The notes below the pieces were generated by a model, which did not search any database, had not been told where the DNA came from, and worked only from the letters and a program-made list of their open reading frames with translations. Positions 1 through 7,760 of a stretch of DNA of 35,641 nt are shown piece by piece. The stretch covers positions 1-35,641 of the forward strand of contig LUCE01000023.1 of NCBI GenBank assembly GCA_001593935.1, read 5' to 3'. This DNA is from Candidatus Bathyarchaeota archaeon B26-2 (lineage in GTDB: Archaea; Thermoproteota; Bathyarchaeia; Bathyarchaeales; B26-1). The position numbers were made by a program, and so were the translations under genes. How positions within the stretch are numbered: position 1 is the stretch's first letter; every line of letters begins with the position of its first letter.

Positions 1-160
1 GGACGATGTTGGTGATGGAGAGGTTGGGGGAGGCTACGACGGTTGAGGTTGCTCGGGAGACCGGTCGTTCCCGGAGTGTTGAGAGCATTCATTTGAACCA
101 GCTCGAGCGGATGGGCTACTTGGAGAAGTACCGAAAAGGAAGAAAAATCTACTTCAAAGT
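1..160 (+). repeat. Inverted repeat, left arm (pairs with 3176-3335)
   Basis: Bases 1-160 equal the reverse complement of 3176-3335 at 159 of 160 positions by eye. The only difference I see is T92 against the base pairing with 3244, a silent His codon change. Identity stops abruptly after base 160, where both winged-helix genes run into different tails. The left end of the repeat is cut by the window, so its true length is unknown. Confidence 0.92.
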
Positions 161-224
161 CCCCCAACTCGTCGTTAATGAGACCGAGACAGCTAACCGG
201 AGGCGGCCTCATGGACTCTACTAA
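3..224 (+). CDS. Winged-helix DNA-binding protein, 5' end outside window
   Basis: This is the C-terminal part of a small winged helix-turn-helix regulator. The visible frame has a helix-turn-helix (TVEVARETGRSRSVESIHLN) and a basic wing (KYRKGRKIYFKV), then a short unrelated tail ending at TAA. The frame is open to the window edge, so the ATG at 6 is probably internal. The copy on the opposite strand (3157-3514) carries about 60 more N-terminal residues, including a coiled coil, and this gene probably does too. Its last 14 bases overlap the start of the next gene at 211, so the two are likely cotranscribed. Bases 1-160 are an almost exact inverted copy of 3176-3335, with one silent difference seen. 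The family resembles ArsR/MarR-like archaeal regulators; the target is unknown. Confidence 0.7.
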   Translation, partial: TMLVMERLGEATTVEVARETGRSRSVESIHLNQLERMGYLEKYRKGRKIYFKVPQLVVNETETANRRRPHGLY

Positions 225-492
225 AGGAAAGGGGAGATCTAGCTACTTAGACCTTCTCGTCGCCGTCTTGAAGGAGCATGAGAAATCTCTAGACGAGCTC
301 GTGGAGAAGATGGAGAAACTATCTGAAGAGCTATCCAAAGCCACACGGAAAACCGATGAAACGAAGAAAGAGAAAGCCCTTAAAACTGCAACAACCGGCC
401 CCGAGGAACCTGAGACCCTCATTTATCTGAAGGTCAAGATCGATCGGCCTATAGACGAGGTTATCCGGATTCTTGAGACCCTTAAAGAGTAA
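211..492 (+). CDS. Small EHEK-family coiled-coil protein (copy 1)
   Basis: A 93-residue acidic/basic protein of a family I cannot name. The N-terminal half is a predicted amphipathic or coiled-coil helix (YLDLLVAVLKEHEKSLDELV). A Lys/Thr-rich linker follows, then a conserved C-terminal block (PETLIYLKVKIDRPIDEVIR) ending in ILETLKE. Copies at 2824-3117 and 27342-27623 share both blocks, and 31060-31557 shares the N-terminal one. I chose ATG 211 over an upstream ATG at 178 because GGAGGC lies eight bases before it and the paralogue at 27342 begins the same way (MDSS/MDST). It overlaps the winged-helix gene by 14 bases, so it may bind or modulate that regulator (inference). Confidence 0.85.
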   Translation: MDSTKGKGRSSYLDLLVAVLKEHEKSLDELVEKMEKLSEELSKATRKTDETKKEKALKTATTGPEEPETLIYLKVKIDRPIDEVIRILETLKE

Positions 493-549
493 GGGTCGGA
501 GTTTGAGGAAAAGAGAAGAAGTATGAGCGCCGCCTAGGAGAGTTAGACC

Positions 550-1689
550 GTGGAGATAACCGAAAACCTCGGTGGATTGAAGGTTTGGAGACGCCTTATT
601 CCGGATAAGTTAGCCGTAACTCTCCTAGAACAGGCGGAATATTTAAGCAAGGAAGGGAGGGTTCAAGATTCAATCCGAGCCTTCAGACGAGCCGCTAGAC
701 TATTCTCAGATATCGAAGCCTTCCTGAACCTCAAAGACAGGGAGCCTATAGAAGAGTTAACAGAAAAGATGAGGGATGCGGCTCGGCTAAGTAAGATGTA
801 CTGTCTAGCGAGAATCGACATGGAGGAGGCGAGGATAAGCAAACTAGAAGGCGACTACGAGTCAAGCATCAGAAGCTACGCCTCGGCCACAGAGAAGTTT
901 GAGAGGATCACGGAAATGTTAGAGAGGAAGCCCTTTCGAGAGGCCTCGACTCCTGAAGAAGTCCAGAGAGGCTCGGGCACACCTGCAGATGCTCGCTGTG
1001 GACGGGTCTCTTCCGGGGATAGGGTTTCTACAGGATATGAACCTCTTGACGGTCTCTTGTACGGGGGCATCCCGAAGAACTACTCCGTCATCTTGACCTC
1101 GCCGCCATGCGACGAGAAAGACCTGCTACTAAGGAGATTTCTTGAGAAGGACGCTGAAGAGTGGGTTACGTTCTACGTCTCAGCAAATATTAGCAGGGTT
1201 ACAGACGTCTTGGAGAGGAACCCACCGAACCTTTACGCTTTCATCTATAATTCTCAGTCTGGACTGATCGCCTCCAAGCACACGAACGTTTATGGCATAA
1301 AGAACCTAGAGGACCTGAGTTCCATCAATATCTCTTTAGGCTCAGTTCTGTCCAGCCTCGACGAGAAGGGCGACACGAAGAAACGGAGGATCTGCATCGA
1401 CATCCTCTCGGATGTCTTGTTAAGGCTTAAGGCTTTAACCTCTCGGAGGTGGCTCTCTGAACTGATCCCGAGGTTGAAGTCGAGAGGCTTCACGATAGTT
1501 GCAACCCTCAACCCTTACATGCATCCTAGAGAAGAGACCTCGGCGATCATAGACCTCTTCGACGGACATATAGACATCTACGAAAAAGAGGAGCAGGGAA
1601 GAACCGAGTTCCTTCTGAGGATAAGGAGGATGTACGGTCAGAGATACGTGAGGAAGGAACTGAGACTCGACAGGGACTTGATGCTATGA
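550..1689 (+). CDS. TPR-like plus KaiC/RAD55-like (degenerate RecA-fold) protein
   Basis: A 379-residue protein starting with GTG, with GGAG ten bases upstream. Residues 20-125 are paired helices resembling TPR repeats (AEYLSKEGRVQDSIRAFRRA; KLEGDYESSIRSYASATEKF). From about residue 160 a KaiC/RAD55-type RecA-fold domain begins with STGYEPLDGLLYGGIPKNYS, the usual lead-in to the P-loop. The P-loop itself (about 183-193, TSPPCDEKDLL) has lost the GxxGxGK[ST] pattern. A Walker-B-like strand (RRICIDILSDVLL) lies near 279-291. The domain probably no longer hydrolyses ATP in the normal way and may act in signalling or as a scaffold (inference). It lies inside the segment bounded by the inverted repeats, 58 bases after the EHEK gene. 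The fold call is fairly sure; the role is not. Confidence 0.75.
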   Translation: MEITENLGGLKVWRRLIPDKLAVTLLEQAEYLSKEGRVQDSIRAFRRAARLFSDIEAFLNLKDREPIEELTEKMRDAARLSKMYCLARIDMEEARISKLEGDYESSIRSYASATEKFERITEMLERKPFREASTPEEVQRGSGTPADARCGRVSSGDRVSTGYEPLDGLLYGGIPKNYSVILTSPPCDEKDLLLRRFLEKDAEEWVTFYVSANISRVTDVLERNPPNLYAFIYNSQSGLIASKHTNVYGIKNLEDLSSINISLGSVLSSLDEKGDTKKRRICIDILSDVLLRLKALTSRRWLSELIPRLKSRGFTIVATLNPYMHPREETSAIIDLFDGHIDIYEKEEQGRTEFLLRIRRMYGQRYVRKELRLDRDLML

Positions 1690-1757
1690 AAAAGACAAAA
1701 ATGAAGGGCTTTTACGGGCCATCTTAGCCTTGTGTTCTGTACCTTTTTGGGGAGCCT

Positions 1758-2198
1758 TTATTCACTTAGAGAGGAAACTTCTGGTGGAGGAGCATCGACA
1801 AACCTCGCCAAGATCGCCAGCATAGCTAAAGACTCTTGGTATATCCTCATCCAGACTTTGGGAGCCTTCTCTCCCTGAGGAAGAACCCAATCCTCTATGT
1901 TCTCTAACGAGCCCTCGATGTAAACGCCTCCTCTCAACGTGAAGCTGACGAGATCAGGCTCGGTTTCAGCCTCAATTATGAAAGGCACGAAGGCTTCCCC
2001 CTTCTCTCTACCCAAGGCCTCACCGATAAAGATACTCAGTAGATACTGTACCTCGGGAGATCGAGGACTCCAAGACTTTCTTTTTGCCTCTAGGTAACTG
2101 AAATGTACCGAGATCGATACCTCTTTAGGGGGTTTAACAAGCGAGGCTGCGTTAACATCAATATTTAATATCTCACTTATCTTCTCAACTTTTCTCAA
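1758..2198 (-). CDS. SecB-like protein (paralogue of 18001-18441)
   Basis: A 146-residue protein. Several beta strands (VSISVHFSYLEAKRK; FIIEAETEPDLVSFTLRG; GVYIEGSLENI) are followed by a helix with the pattern PKVWMRIYQESLAMLAILAR and then DAPPPE. This beta-sheet-then-helix plan ending in a Pro-rich motif resembles the SecB/SecB-like fold, whose members hold unfolded proteins. The second copy at 18001-18441 has the same end (PPILHRIYQQVFLSIFLLAG ... APHPPPDL). Start is TTG at 2198 with GGAGGT six bases upstream. It is the only minus-strand gene between the two arms of the inverted repeat apart from the EHEK copy. Function as a chaperone is inference. Confidence 0.65.
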   Translation of the reverse strand: MRKVEKISEILNIDVNAASLVKPPKEVSISVHFSYLEAKRKSWSPRSPEVQYLLSIFIGEALGREKGEAFVPFIIEAETEPDLVSFTLRGGVYIEGSLENIEDWVLPQGEKAPKVWMRIYQESLAMLAILARFVDAPPPEVSSLSE

Positions 2199-2488
2199 CC
2201 TTCGACCTCCGTTCGCAGTATAACGCGTACTTCACACAGTCTTTCATCTCTTCGGTTTCTCTTAGGAAACTCCGTCTCTGGAGGCTGTTCAGCACGTGCT
2301 ATCGCCATAGTCCGCATACGCTTCAAAGTGAATCTTACATCTTCTTTTTTAAACAAGTTGTGAAAGGAGGGTATAGACGGCTAGTTTATATCGCAGAGAC
2401 GGAGGGCGATTAACCGATGGTTCACAAAGCTTATAAGGCAATTAGCCAAATTCTTGGACAACAAGTCCAGACATCCGGTGGGAACTCT

Positions 2489-2788
2489 ATGGCGAGAAGG
2501 TCTCAGATGGAGATACTCATCGACATTCTCAAGGCGGTAGCTGAAGGAAAAGAGAAGCCGACACACATCATGTATCGAGCCAACCTCTCATGGATACGGC
2601 TGAAGAAACAGCTGAACTTTCTCCTCAACCAGGAACTTTTACTCGAGATATCGGTTGATAACGGGACTATCTACAAGATGACCCCGAAGGGGAAGGAAGT
2701 TCTGGAGTACTTCAAGAGGCTTGAAGGTGAACTATATAACAAGAAGACTAAGACTCTTCCCACGGAAGTTTATGCTCACTACAAGTGA
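2489..2788 (+). CDS. Sso10a-like winged-helix DNA-binding protein (copy 1)
   Basis: A 99-residue protein with the Sso10a/HTH_45 plan: helix 1 (SQMEILIDILKAVAEGKEKP), the signature THIMYRANLSWIRLKKQLNF, a wing (LEISVDNGTIYKMTPKGKEV) and a C-terminal helix usable for antiparallel coiled-coil dimerisation. ATG 2489 is preferred over ATG 2417 because the three paralogues in the window (26840, 31596, 32166) start just before the same [KR][RN]Sx[LIM]EI motif, and GGTGG lies seven bases upstream. Sso10a proteins are abundant archaeal DNA-binding or chromatin proteins, and some act as local regulators. It is convergent with the EHEK gene at 2824. Confidence 0.85.
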   Translation: MARRSQMEILIDILKAVAEGKEKPTHIMYRANLSWIRLKKQLNFLLNQELLLEISVDNGTIYKMTPKGKEVLEYFKRLEGELYNKKTKTLPTEVYAHYK

Positions 2789-2823
2789 ATGGTGCCACGA
2801 GGCTCTCTTGCTTTAAGGATCGG

Positions 2824-3117
2824 TTACTCCTTTAGGGACTCTAATATCTTTGCAACCTCTTCGACAGGACGTTTGATATTCATTTTGATGTAAACAAGCG
2901 TCTCCGAGTCTTCCGGCGTGGTTTTGGCGGTCTTCAGTTCCAATTCAATCGGTCTTTTAGCTGTGGTACGTCGAACTATCTCCGTGAGGTTATGGGTGAT
3001 CTCCTCTAGCCTTTCGATTATTCCGTCCAGAGTCTTCTCGTGTTCCGTCAAAGTCGAGGCTAATAGGTCTAAATACGCGAATTGAGGCTTTCTCTCTTCC
3101 CTGTCCTCTCCGCTCAT
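2824..3117 (-). CDS. Small EHEK-family coiled-coil protein (copy 2)
   Basis: A 97-residue relative of the proteins at 211-492 and 27342-27623. It has the same N-terminal helix (AYLDLLASTLTEHEKTLDGI) and the same C-terminal block (DSETLVYIKMNIKRPVEEVA) ending in ILESLKE, with a diverged linker. It starts with ATG at 3117, with GGGG six bases upstream, 40 bases beyond the end of the frameshifted winged-helix gene, in the same gene order as the first module. Unlike the winged-helix gene, this gene differs greatly from copy 1, so the two modules are old and only the winged-helix part has been kept identical. No known function. Confidence 0.85.
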   Translation of the reverse strand: MSGEDREERKPQFAYLDLLASTLTEHEKTLDGIIERLEEITHNLTEIVRRTTAKRPIELELKTAKTTPEDSETLVYIKMNIKRPVEEVAKILESLKE

Positions 3118-3156
3118 CTTTACCCCTTTGGCTCCTCTTTAAGTTAATTTCAATCC

Positions 3157-3514
3157 TCATTTTGGAGGGGTCGGAACTTTGAAGTAGATTTTTCTTCCTT
3201 TTCGGTACTTCTCCAAGTAGCCCATCCGCTCGAGCTGGTTCAAGTGAATGCTCTCAACACTCCGGGAACGACCGGTCTCCCGAGCAACCTCAACCGTCGT
3301 AGCCTCCCCCAACCTCTCCATCACCAACATCGTCCCTCAAACTATCCGGAAGCCTCAACAAATAAACCCTAACTGAAGCCTTCGATTCCGTGTCCACCCG
3401 CATAGGTTGAACATCTACTTCCTTCCCAATGGATAGACGTTCTTCCAGCATCTTTAGGAGAGAATCGATCTTCTTCTCGATCCGTTGAAGCCTCTCAGAG
3501 AAATCTTCGCTCAA
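3157..3514 (-). pseudogene. Winged-helix regulator with a frameshift
   Basis: Translation from TTG 3514 gives a coiled-coil start (MSEDFSERLQRIEKKIDSLL) and a linker ending LLRLPDSLR. The frame then runs off to a stop at 3290. From base 3330 the winged-helix part continues in another frame (MLVMERLGEATTVEVARETG ... KGRKIYFKVPTPPK, stop at 3157). Removing one G from the GGG in AGGGACG (3333-3335) would join them as ...PDSLRTMLVMERL..., a normal-looking protein of about 118 residues. Either the gene is broken, the assembly has one extra base, or a frameshift occurs in expression. The second half is the inverted repeat of 1-160. A TATA-like stretch (TTTATTTAG on the minus strand) lies near 3560-3570. 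Confidence 0.7.
3176..3335 (-). repeat. Inverted repeat, right arm (pairs with 1-160)
   Basis: This is the reverse complement of bases 1-160 with one mismatch seen (3244 against 92). Both arms sit at the same place in a winged-helix gene, and both genes point toward the segment between them. Recombination across the arms would invert about 3 kb and exchange the gene tails and the downstream EHEK genes. Confidence 0.92.
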
Positions 3515-3629
3515 GCCTTGATTTCCCCCAGGACTCCCATAATATAGTTGTTCAACAGTTCTAAATAAAACCTTTGGTCGCTAAAGATCAAAGGGACATC
3601 AAGGAAAAAGGTCTATGAAATGTTATCTT

Positions 3630-5384
3630 CTATGTTCTGATGGTGTCGCTGGTCTCGACGTTCAAGTCCGGATCGTAGACGTAACCTTCAAGGACGACGT
3701 CGTCCACCGTGAAGGTGAAGGTCAACCTTCTCCGCCCCCACACCCATGGAGACCAGAAGGAGACTTGACCCAACTCGTTGGTCTGAGCGTTGACGTCTCC
3801 ACTCACCGAGCCGCTCCAGTGACCATACACCATCGCGTTCTCCACAGGGTTACCGTCACCGTCAAGGATCGTTACTACGGCTTTGGCTCTATAGAAGAAC
3901 CACCACCTATAGAGGTACATCTCTATATTCGAGACGTACATCACCTGCGATTCGGTTACCTCGATCGTTATTGAACGCGCCTCTCCCCAGAAGCCTGCGG
4001 CGTCTCTCCCATGAACGTATATCGTGTAATTGCCTGGAGCCCAGCTCGAAACGTCGATCTCCGCCGTTGCCTCTTCACTAGGAGAGTCGAAGCTCCCATC
4101 TGAAGGCGACATCGGTGTTCCGCTTCCGTTGGGTCCCGTCTCGTTCACGAAGTACTCCACATACTCGATGTTAGAGAACCCCGTTAGAAGGTCGTCGATA
4201 GTTGCTGTTAACGTTACCGTCGATAACCCATGTGTTGGGGATGGAGATGCGTAGATGCTCTTGACCCGTGGGCCAGCGGTGTCTTCCTCATAGTTTGCAA
4301 GCGTACGAACCGCGCCTACAATAATTCCCCGAGAGTCTTGGAGGCCTATCCTAACCGTTGGGGTGAGCTGAGTTCGGACGACGTCGATCAACGCCAAGAC
4401 GTAGGTTGTATTCGCGTCCTCGGTTACCCACCTTGAAGAGTTCGGGGCCTCAGGGTTCAGTTTAGGCCTCACGTCGTCCGTGAGGTTGACGTACGCCTGC
4501 ACCAGCTGGCTGGAGTTATACTTCTCTATAACCTCGTCCACCATGCTACAGAGCTGGCTCTTAGTCTCCGTTATGTTCTCTCGGTACTCCGGTTTGAAAT
4601 CCTCCTCCGTCATGTTCTCCCAGATAAAATCCTTTATTTGGTCGAGGCCCTCCAGTATCGTGGTTGAGTACATGGTGAAGTTCGCGAGGTAATGTCCGCC
4701 TCCAAGATACGTTAAGCTGAAGTTTTTAGAGAGCGTAAGCTGATCGCTCTCCACATGCTTGAAGAGTATAAACGCGTAATTTTCAGAGAGACCGCTCACC
4801 GGAACACCGTTCTCCTTCCCGACATAGAAGTAGAACGCAACCGTTCTCCCATCCGTCCGGTTTAGATCTAAACCCAAGATCGTCACATTCAACTCGATCG
4901 ATGCCTGGCTCCTCCACCCGTAGAAACCATAATTTAGGATATCTAAGGTGATGTTGGATGAGACCTTGGAGTAGCCGGAAGAAGAGTTCCATGCACATTG
5001 GAATAGAGGCCGAGAGACTGATAAGTTTAGGCCGAGCCCGGAATAGCTGGCTAGGATCGTCTTCTGCCACTGCGTCATGAACTCGTATCCGCCGAGTTTG
5101 GCGTCTGGATAATCATTTAACGTGGTGTAATTGGAGTACCGGCTTACGCTCGCCTTGAAGTCCAGCTTCTTCGAAACCTCTGCTAGAGATGTCGCCAAGG
5201 CTCTACGGAAGTTCAGGTTAACTTCGGCCGTCACCCTCCTAAAGTCAGTCTTCTCTAGGGATATCCTCGATAGAGAGGTGTAGGCCAGAAGCGAGGATAG
5301 AGTTATCATCATGATAACTATGCCTAAGGCTGAGAGTATCAGGAACTGTCCACGCCTACTCTTGACGGGGGTCCTTCTCATCAT
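3630..5384 (-). CDS. Large pilin-like membrane-anchored surface protein (locus A)
   Basis: A protein of about 585 residues, the last gene of locus A. The start is one of two adjacent ATGs (5384/5381) overlapping the previous stop, with GAGG upstream; the longer frame from 5426 is less likely. An N-terminal SRRGQ motif is followed at once by one hydrophobic helix (FLILSALGIVIMMITLSSLL), the layout of a pilin-like anchor. The long extracellular part has many N-x-S/T sequons. Near the C-terminus are an Ig-like domain (GPRVKSIYASPSPTHGLSTV onward) and a domain with the pattern AKAVVTILDGDGNPVENAMV, seen in archaeal surface proteins as a carboxypeptidase-regulatory or bacterial Ig-like module. It is probably a surface-exposed tip, adhesin or minor pilin (inference). 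The locus B counterpart at 25159-25921 is shorter and frameshifted. Confidence 0.8.
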   Translation of the reverse strand: MMRRTPVKSRRGQFLILSALGIVIMMITLSSLLAYTSLSRISLEKTDFRRVTAEVNLNFRRALATSLAEVSKKLDFKASVSRYSNYTTLNDYPDAKLGGYEFMTQWQKTILASYSGLGLNLSVSRPLFQCAWNSSSGYSKVSSNITLDILNYGFYGWRSQASIELNVTILGLDLNRTDGRTVAFYFYVGKENGVPVSGLSENYAFILFKHVESDQLTLSKNFSLTYLGGGHYLANFTMYSTTILEGLDQIKDFIWENMTEEDFKPEYRENITETKSQLCSMVDEVIEKYNSSQLVQAYVNLTDDVRPKLNPEAPNSSRWVTEDANTTYVLALIDVVRTQLTPTVRIGLQDSRGIIVGAVRTLANYEEDTAGPRVKSIYASPSPTHGLSTVTLTATIDDLLTGFSNIEYVEYFVNETGPNGSGTPMSPSDGSFDSPSEEATAEIDVSSWAPGNYTIYVHGRDAAGFWGEARSITIEVTESQVMYVSNIEMYLYRWWFFYRAKAVVTILDGDGNPVENAMVYGHWSGSVSGDVNAQTNELGQVSFWSPWVWGRRRLTFTFTVDDVVLEGYVYDPDLNVETSDTIRT

Positions 5385-6436
5385 CTCGCCCTCATTATGG
5401 TCAGCTCGATGATTATGATGTCGCACTTAATTGTGAACATGAGGTCTTGGGCTATCATTGTGTATATGTCCGTCAGGTCGCTCGCTGACGGCGCGTAGTA
5501 GTACTTTCCCCCGTTCGTAACCATCTCTTTTAGGAGGTCCTCGTCGATGTCCGACTTCGCTCCCAAACCGATCGTGTAGAGTCTAATCCCCATCGCCGAC
5601 GATTCCTTGGAGGCGTTAAGGGCGTAATTACGGGGGTATTCCTCATCATCCGGGTCATCGGGGTTTTGGGGGCGGTTAGCCTTCCCGTCCGAGAGGAGAA
5701 TTATCACCCACAAAGTGTCTTCTTTCCGTCCATTGAGGTCAAATTCGTCGTTTGCTGTGTATATCCCGTCCCCGATGTTTGTCCATCCCCCAGCGCTTAA
5801 CCCATCGATCCTAGATTTTGCCTCTGCAAAGTTATCTGTTAACCCGCATTCTAGCCTCGCCGTTGTAGAGAACGAGACTACGCCGACCCTATCTCTCGTC
5901 GCGTTGAGAAAATCTATGAATGCTTTGGCCGCCTCTTTGGCGGCGTCGAGCTTGGTAGATTCGTCTCCGGGAAGTTTGTCATTCATGCTTCCTGAGACGT
6001 CTATAACAAGAATCGTGTCTAAAGGCACGTATTCTCTCTTCTTCAAGGGCATAGATATAGTGGCGGTTGTCTTTATCGAGACGGAGTCGTGACTGACCGT
6101 TAGGCCTTGCTCGGGCAAGTTCGAGAATGTGCCGATGACCTGCCCATCCAAAGCGCTTCGTATGGTTAGGTTATAGAAGGTGTCCGCCGGTAGGAGGCTC
6201 TCGATCAGTAACTTTAGGTTAGACTCCCAGTTGTCTCGGCGATTGACTATCTCTTTGAAGACCTCAGACTTGTCGAGCAGAGTGATTATGTTCATGCCTG
6301 CCTTCTCTAGTTCCGCGCTCTCGGTTACTGTGTATACGCTTGAGAGGTAGATGGAAGCCGTCAGTCCACTAATCATAATGAGGCACGTTATCATGGCCTC
6401 GACGACCCTCATCTGTCCCCTTCTATTACGGAACAT
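5381..6436 (-). CDS. Pilin-like protein with von Willebrand factor A domain (locus A)
   Basis: About 351 residues. It starts MFRNRRGQMRVVEAM and then a hydrophobic helix, matching its locus B relative (MLRDRRGQVRILEALM), so ATG 6436 is preferred to ATG 6451. After a region of about 100 residues shared with that relative comes a complete vWA domain (about 140-330). Its MIDAS residues are visible: DVSGS at about 146-150, the Thr in GGWTNIGDG, and Asp in LLSDGKAN. vWA domains bind ligands through a metal ion and occur at the tips of bacterial pili. The locus B relative (24743-25162) has no vWA domain, so it was gained in A or lost in B. Overlaps the 3630-5384 gene by four bases. Confidence 0.85.
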   Translation of the reverse strand: MFRNRRGQMRVVEAMITCLIMISGLTASIYLSSVYTVTESAELEKAGMNIITLLDKSEVFKEIVNRRDNWESNLKLLIESLLPADTFYNLTIRSALDGQVIGTFSNLPEQGLTVSHDSVSIKTTATISMPLKKREYVPLDTILVIDVSGSMNDKLPGDESTKLDAAKEAAKAFIDFLNATRDRVGVVSFSTTARLECGLTDNFAEAKSRIDGLSAGGWTNIGDGIYTANDEFDLNGRKEDTLWVIILLSDGKANRPQNPDDPDDEEYPRNYALNASKESSAMGIRLYTIGLGAKSDIDEDLLKEMVTNGGKYYYAPSASDLTDIYTMIAQDLMFTIKCDIIIIELTIMRAR

Positions 6437-6441
6437 ACGAT

Positions 6442-7245
6442 TCACTTCCATAGGGTGAACTCCGCGATGTAAGCGGAACCGTCGATCTCCACGTATCGGG
6501 AGACGTACTCTTTCTCAAACCCGACGACGGAGCCGGTGGAGTAGTTTATCTCCGTGATCAAGGGGATATCGCTCTTAAAGACCCGTCCACCCTCAACCCT
6601 GAAGTTTAGTCCCGGCGGCTCCGTCAACACAACCCTCACCCCGAAGACCGATGCACAGACTACGAGTACATGGTCCCGCTCGTACTGAAACTCTAAGGTG
6701 CAGGATCCATCTATTTTCGTAATGTTGGATTTAATTGGGTAGTCGGCCATCGGAGACAGGGACTTAGGTACGTAGTACCCTGTCACGTTCACGTTCGGCA
6801 TGGGTGAACCTTTGCTGTTCCTCACGGTTATCGTGAAGCTCCCGTTCCCCTGAATCTCGACTGTCAGAGCTGGAAAGATTCTAAGGGAGAAATGGTAGTC
6901 GTCCCTCAATCCCAGTAGTCTCCGCGCCTTAGCCGGGGAGATGTAGCCCGTTGAACCCTTCTGCAGCCTCAGAACCTTATAGGGGTCGAGAACATAGGCC
7001 CTCAGAGAGTTCTGGTCAGCTAGTCCTAGGTAGTTGGGTTCTTCGGAGAGGTTCCTTCCCCAGTCGGGAGGGTCACCCGGCGAGAGAAGTAGGGCGTCGA
7101 AGATCTTCTCCGCGGTCTTGTAGCCTCCGCTCTGTTCAAGGTATGTCAGTTGACGCGTCATTAGGGCGGACATGGTGATCTGGGTCATCATCAAGATCAG
7201 GAGGATCATCAGGCCGGCTAGGATGTACTCGTAGGTCACGTGCAA
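6442..7245 (-). CDS. Membrane-anchored pilus-locus protein (relative of 23685-24740)
   Basis: 267 residues with one N-terminal hydrophobic helix (YILAGLMILLILMMTQITMS) and an extracellular beta-rich domain. It shares a block with the locus B protein at 23685: LLLSPGDPPDWG...LGLAD here, WLLNPGSPSNWG...FGLAK there. This identifies the two as counterparts although the rest has diverged. The C-terminal half has an Ig-like stretch (GSFTITVRNSKGSPMPNVNV). Start is TTG 7245, with GGAGG eight bases upstream; a GTG six bases on is possible. Likely a minor pilin or pseudopilin of unknown detailed role. Confidence 0.78.
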   Translation of the reverse strand: MHVTYEYILAGLMILLILMMTQITMSALMTRQLTYLEQSGGYKTAEKIFDALLLSPGDPPDWGRNLSEEPNYLGLADQNSLRAYVLDPYKVLRLQKGSTGYISPAKARRLLGLRDDYHFSLRIFPALTVEIQGNGSFTITVRNSKGSPMPNVNVTGYYVPKSLSPMADYPIKSNITKIDGSCTLEFQYERDHVLVVCASVFGVRVVLTEPPGLNFRVEGGRVFKSDIPLITEINYSTGSVVGFEKEYVSRYVEIDGSAYIAEFTLWK

Positions 7246-7248
7246 CTT

Positions 7249-7758
7249 CTAGGCCTCCATAACTCCAAAACCGAAAGTTATCTTTCCAGAGTTCCTCATG
7301 CACCATACCACCGGGTTCTTTGAGATACTTGAAATGGTGGTTTGGGGGGTTATTCTGGTGCTGTTGATGGCTGCCCCTGTGCCGTTGAAGGGTTGAATGT
7401 ATCCTCCGATCAGCCATGGGAGAATGGACTCGCCGAAGACCGACGGGTCTGACCTGAGATAGACCTGAACCTTTAGGGTGTCTCCTGACTCTGTAATCGT
7501 TAGGTTGTAGACGTGACCCCCGATCTTCTCGGGGAGCTGGAGCTCCTTGATTAGCAGCTGACCCTCCGCGCTTAGGGAGCCGAGCGAGACCAGGTCTACG
7601 ATCTCCGAGGATACGTAATCCGCTACTTCTTGAAGGTTGCTTACCATGATCTCTGACTGTAGAGAAGAGTAGGATAGACTGTAGTAGACGCCGGTTATGC
7701 TGAAGAGTATCAGGAGGGTAACAGTCCCTATTATGTGAGGAATTATCGTGGAATCCAT
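7249..7758 (-). CDS. Short pilin-like protein (relative of 20195-20605)
   Basis: About 169 residues. It begins MDSTIIPHIIGTVTLLILFS, a polar tip then a hydrophobic helix, followed by an amphipathic helix (SNLQEVADYVSSEIVDLVSL) and a small beta domain (LPEKIGGHVYNLTITESGDT). The helix-plus-small-domain plan is that of a minor pilin. ATG 7758 is preferred over TTG 7764 because GAGGAG lies at the right distance. It overlaps the stop of the preceding gene only if the TTG is used. The locus B counterpart (20195-20605) shares the LPPKIGNRDYWIRF-type block. Confidence 0.78.
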   Translation of the reverse strand: MDSTIIPHIIGTVTLLILFSITGVYYSLSYSSLQSEIMVSNLQEVADYVSSEIVDLVSLGSLSAEGQLLIKELQLPEKIGGHVYNLTITESGDTLKVQVYLRSDPSVFGESILPWLIGGYIQPFNGTGAAINSTRITPQTTISSISKNPVVWCMRNSGKITFGFGVMEA

Positions 7759-7760
7759 GT

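Noticed and set aside
2185-2295. A 36-residue minus-strand frame (GTG 2295 to TGA 2185) and another 40-residue frame (MRTMAIARAEQPP...) upstream of the SecB-like gene
   Set aside because: Both overlap the likely start of the SecB-like gene or its ribosome site. They have no clear site of their own and show no match within the window.
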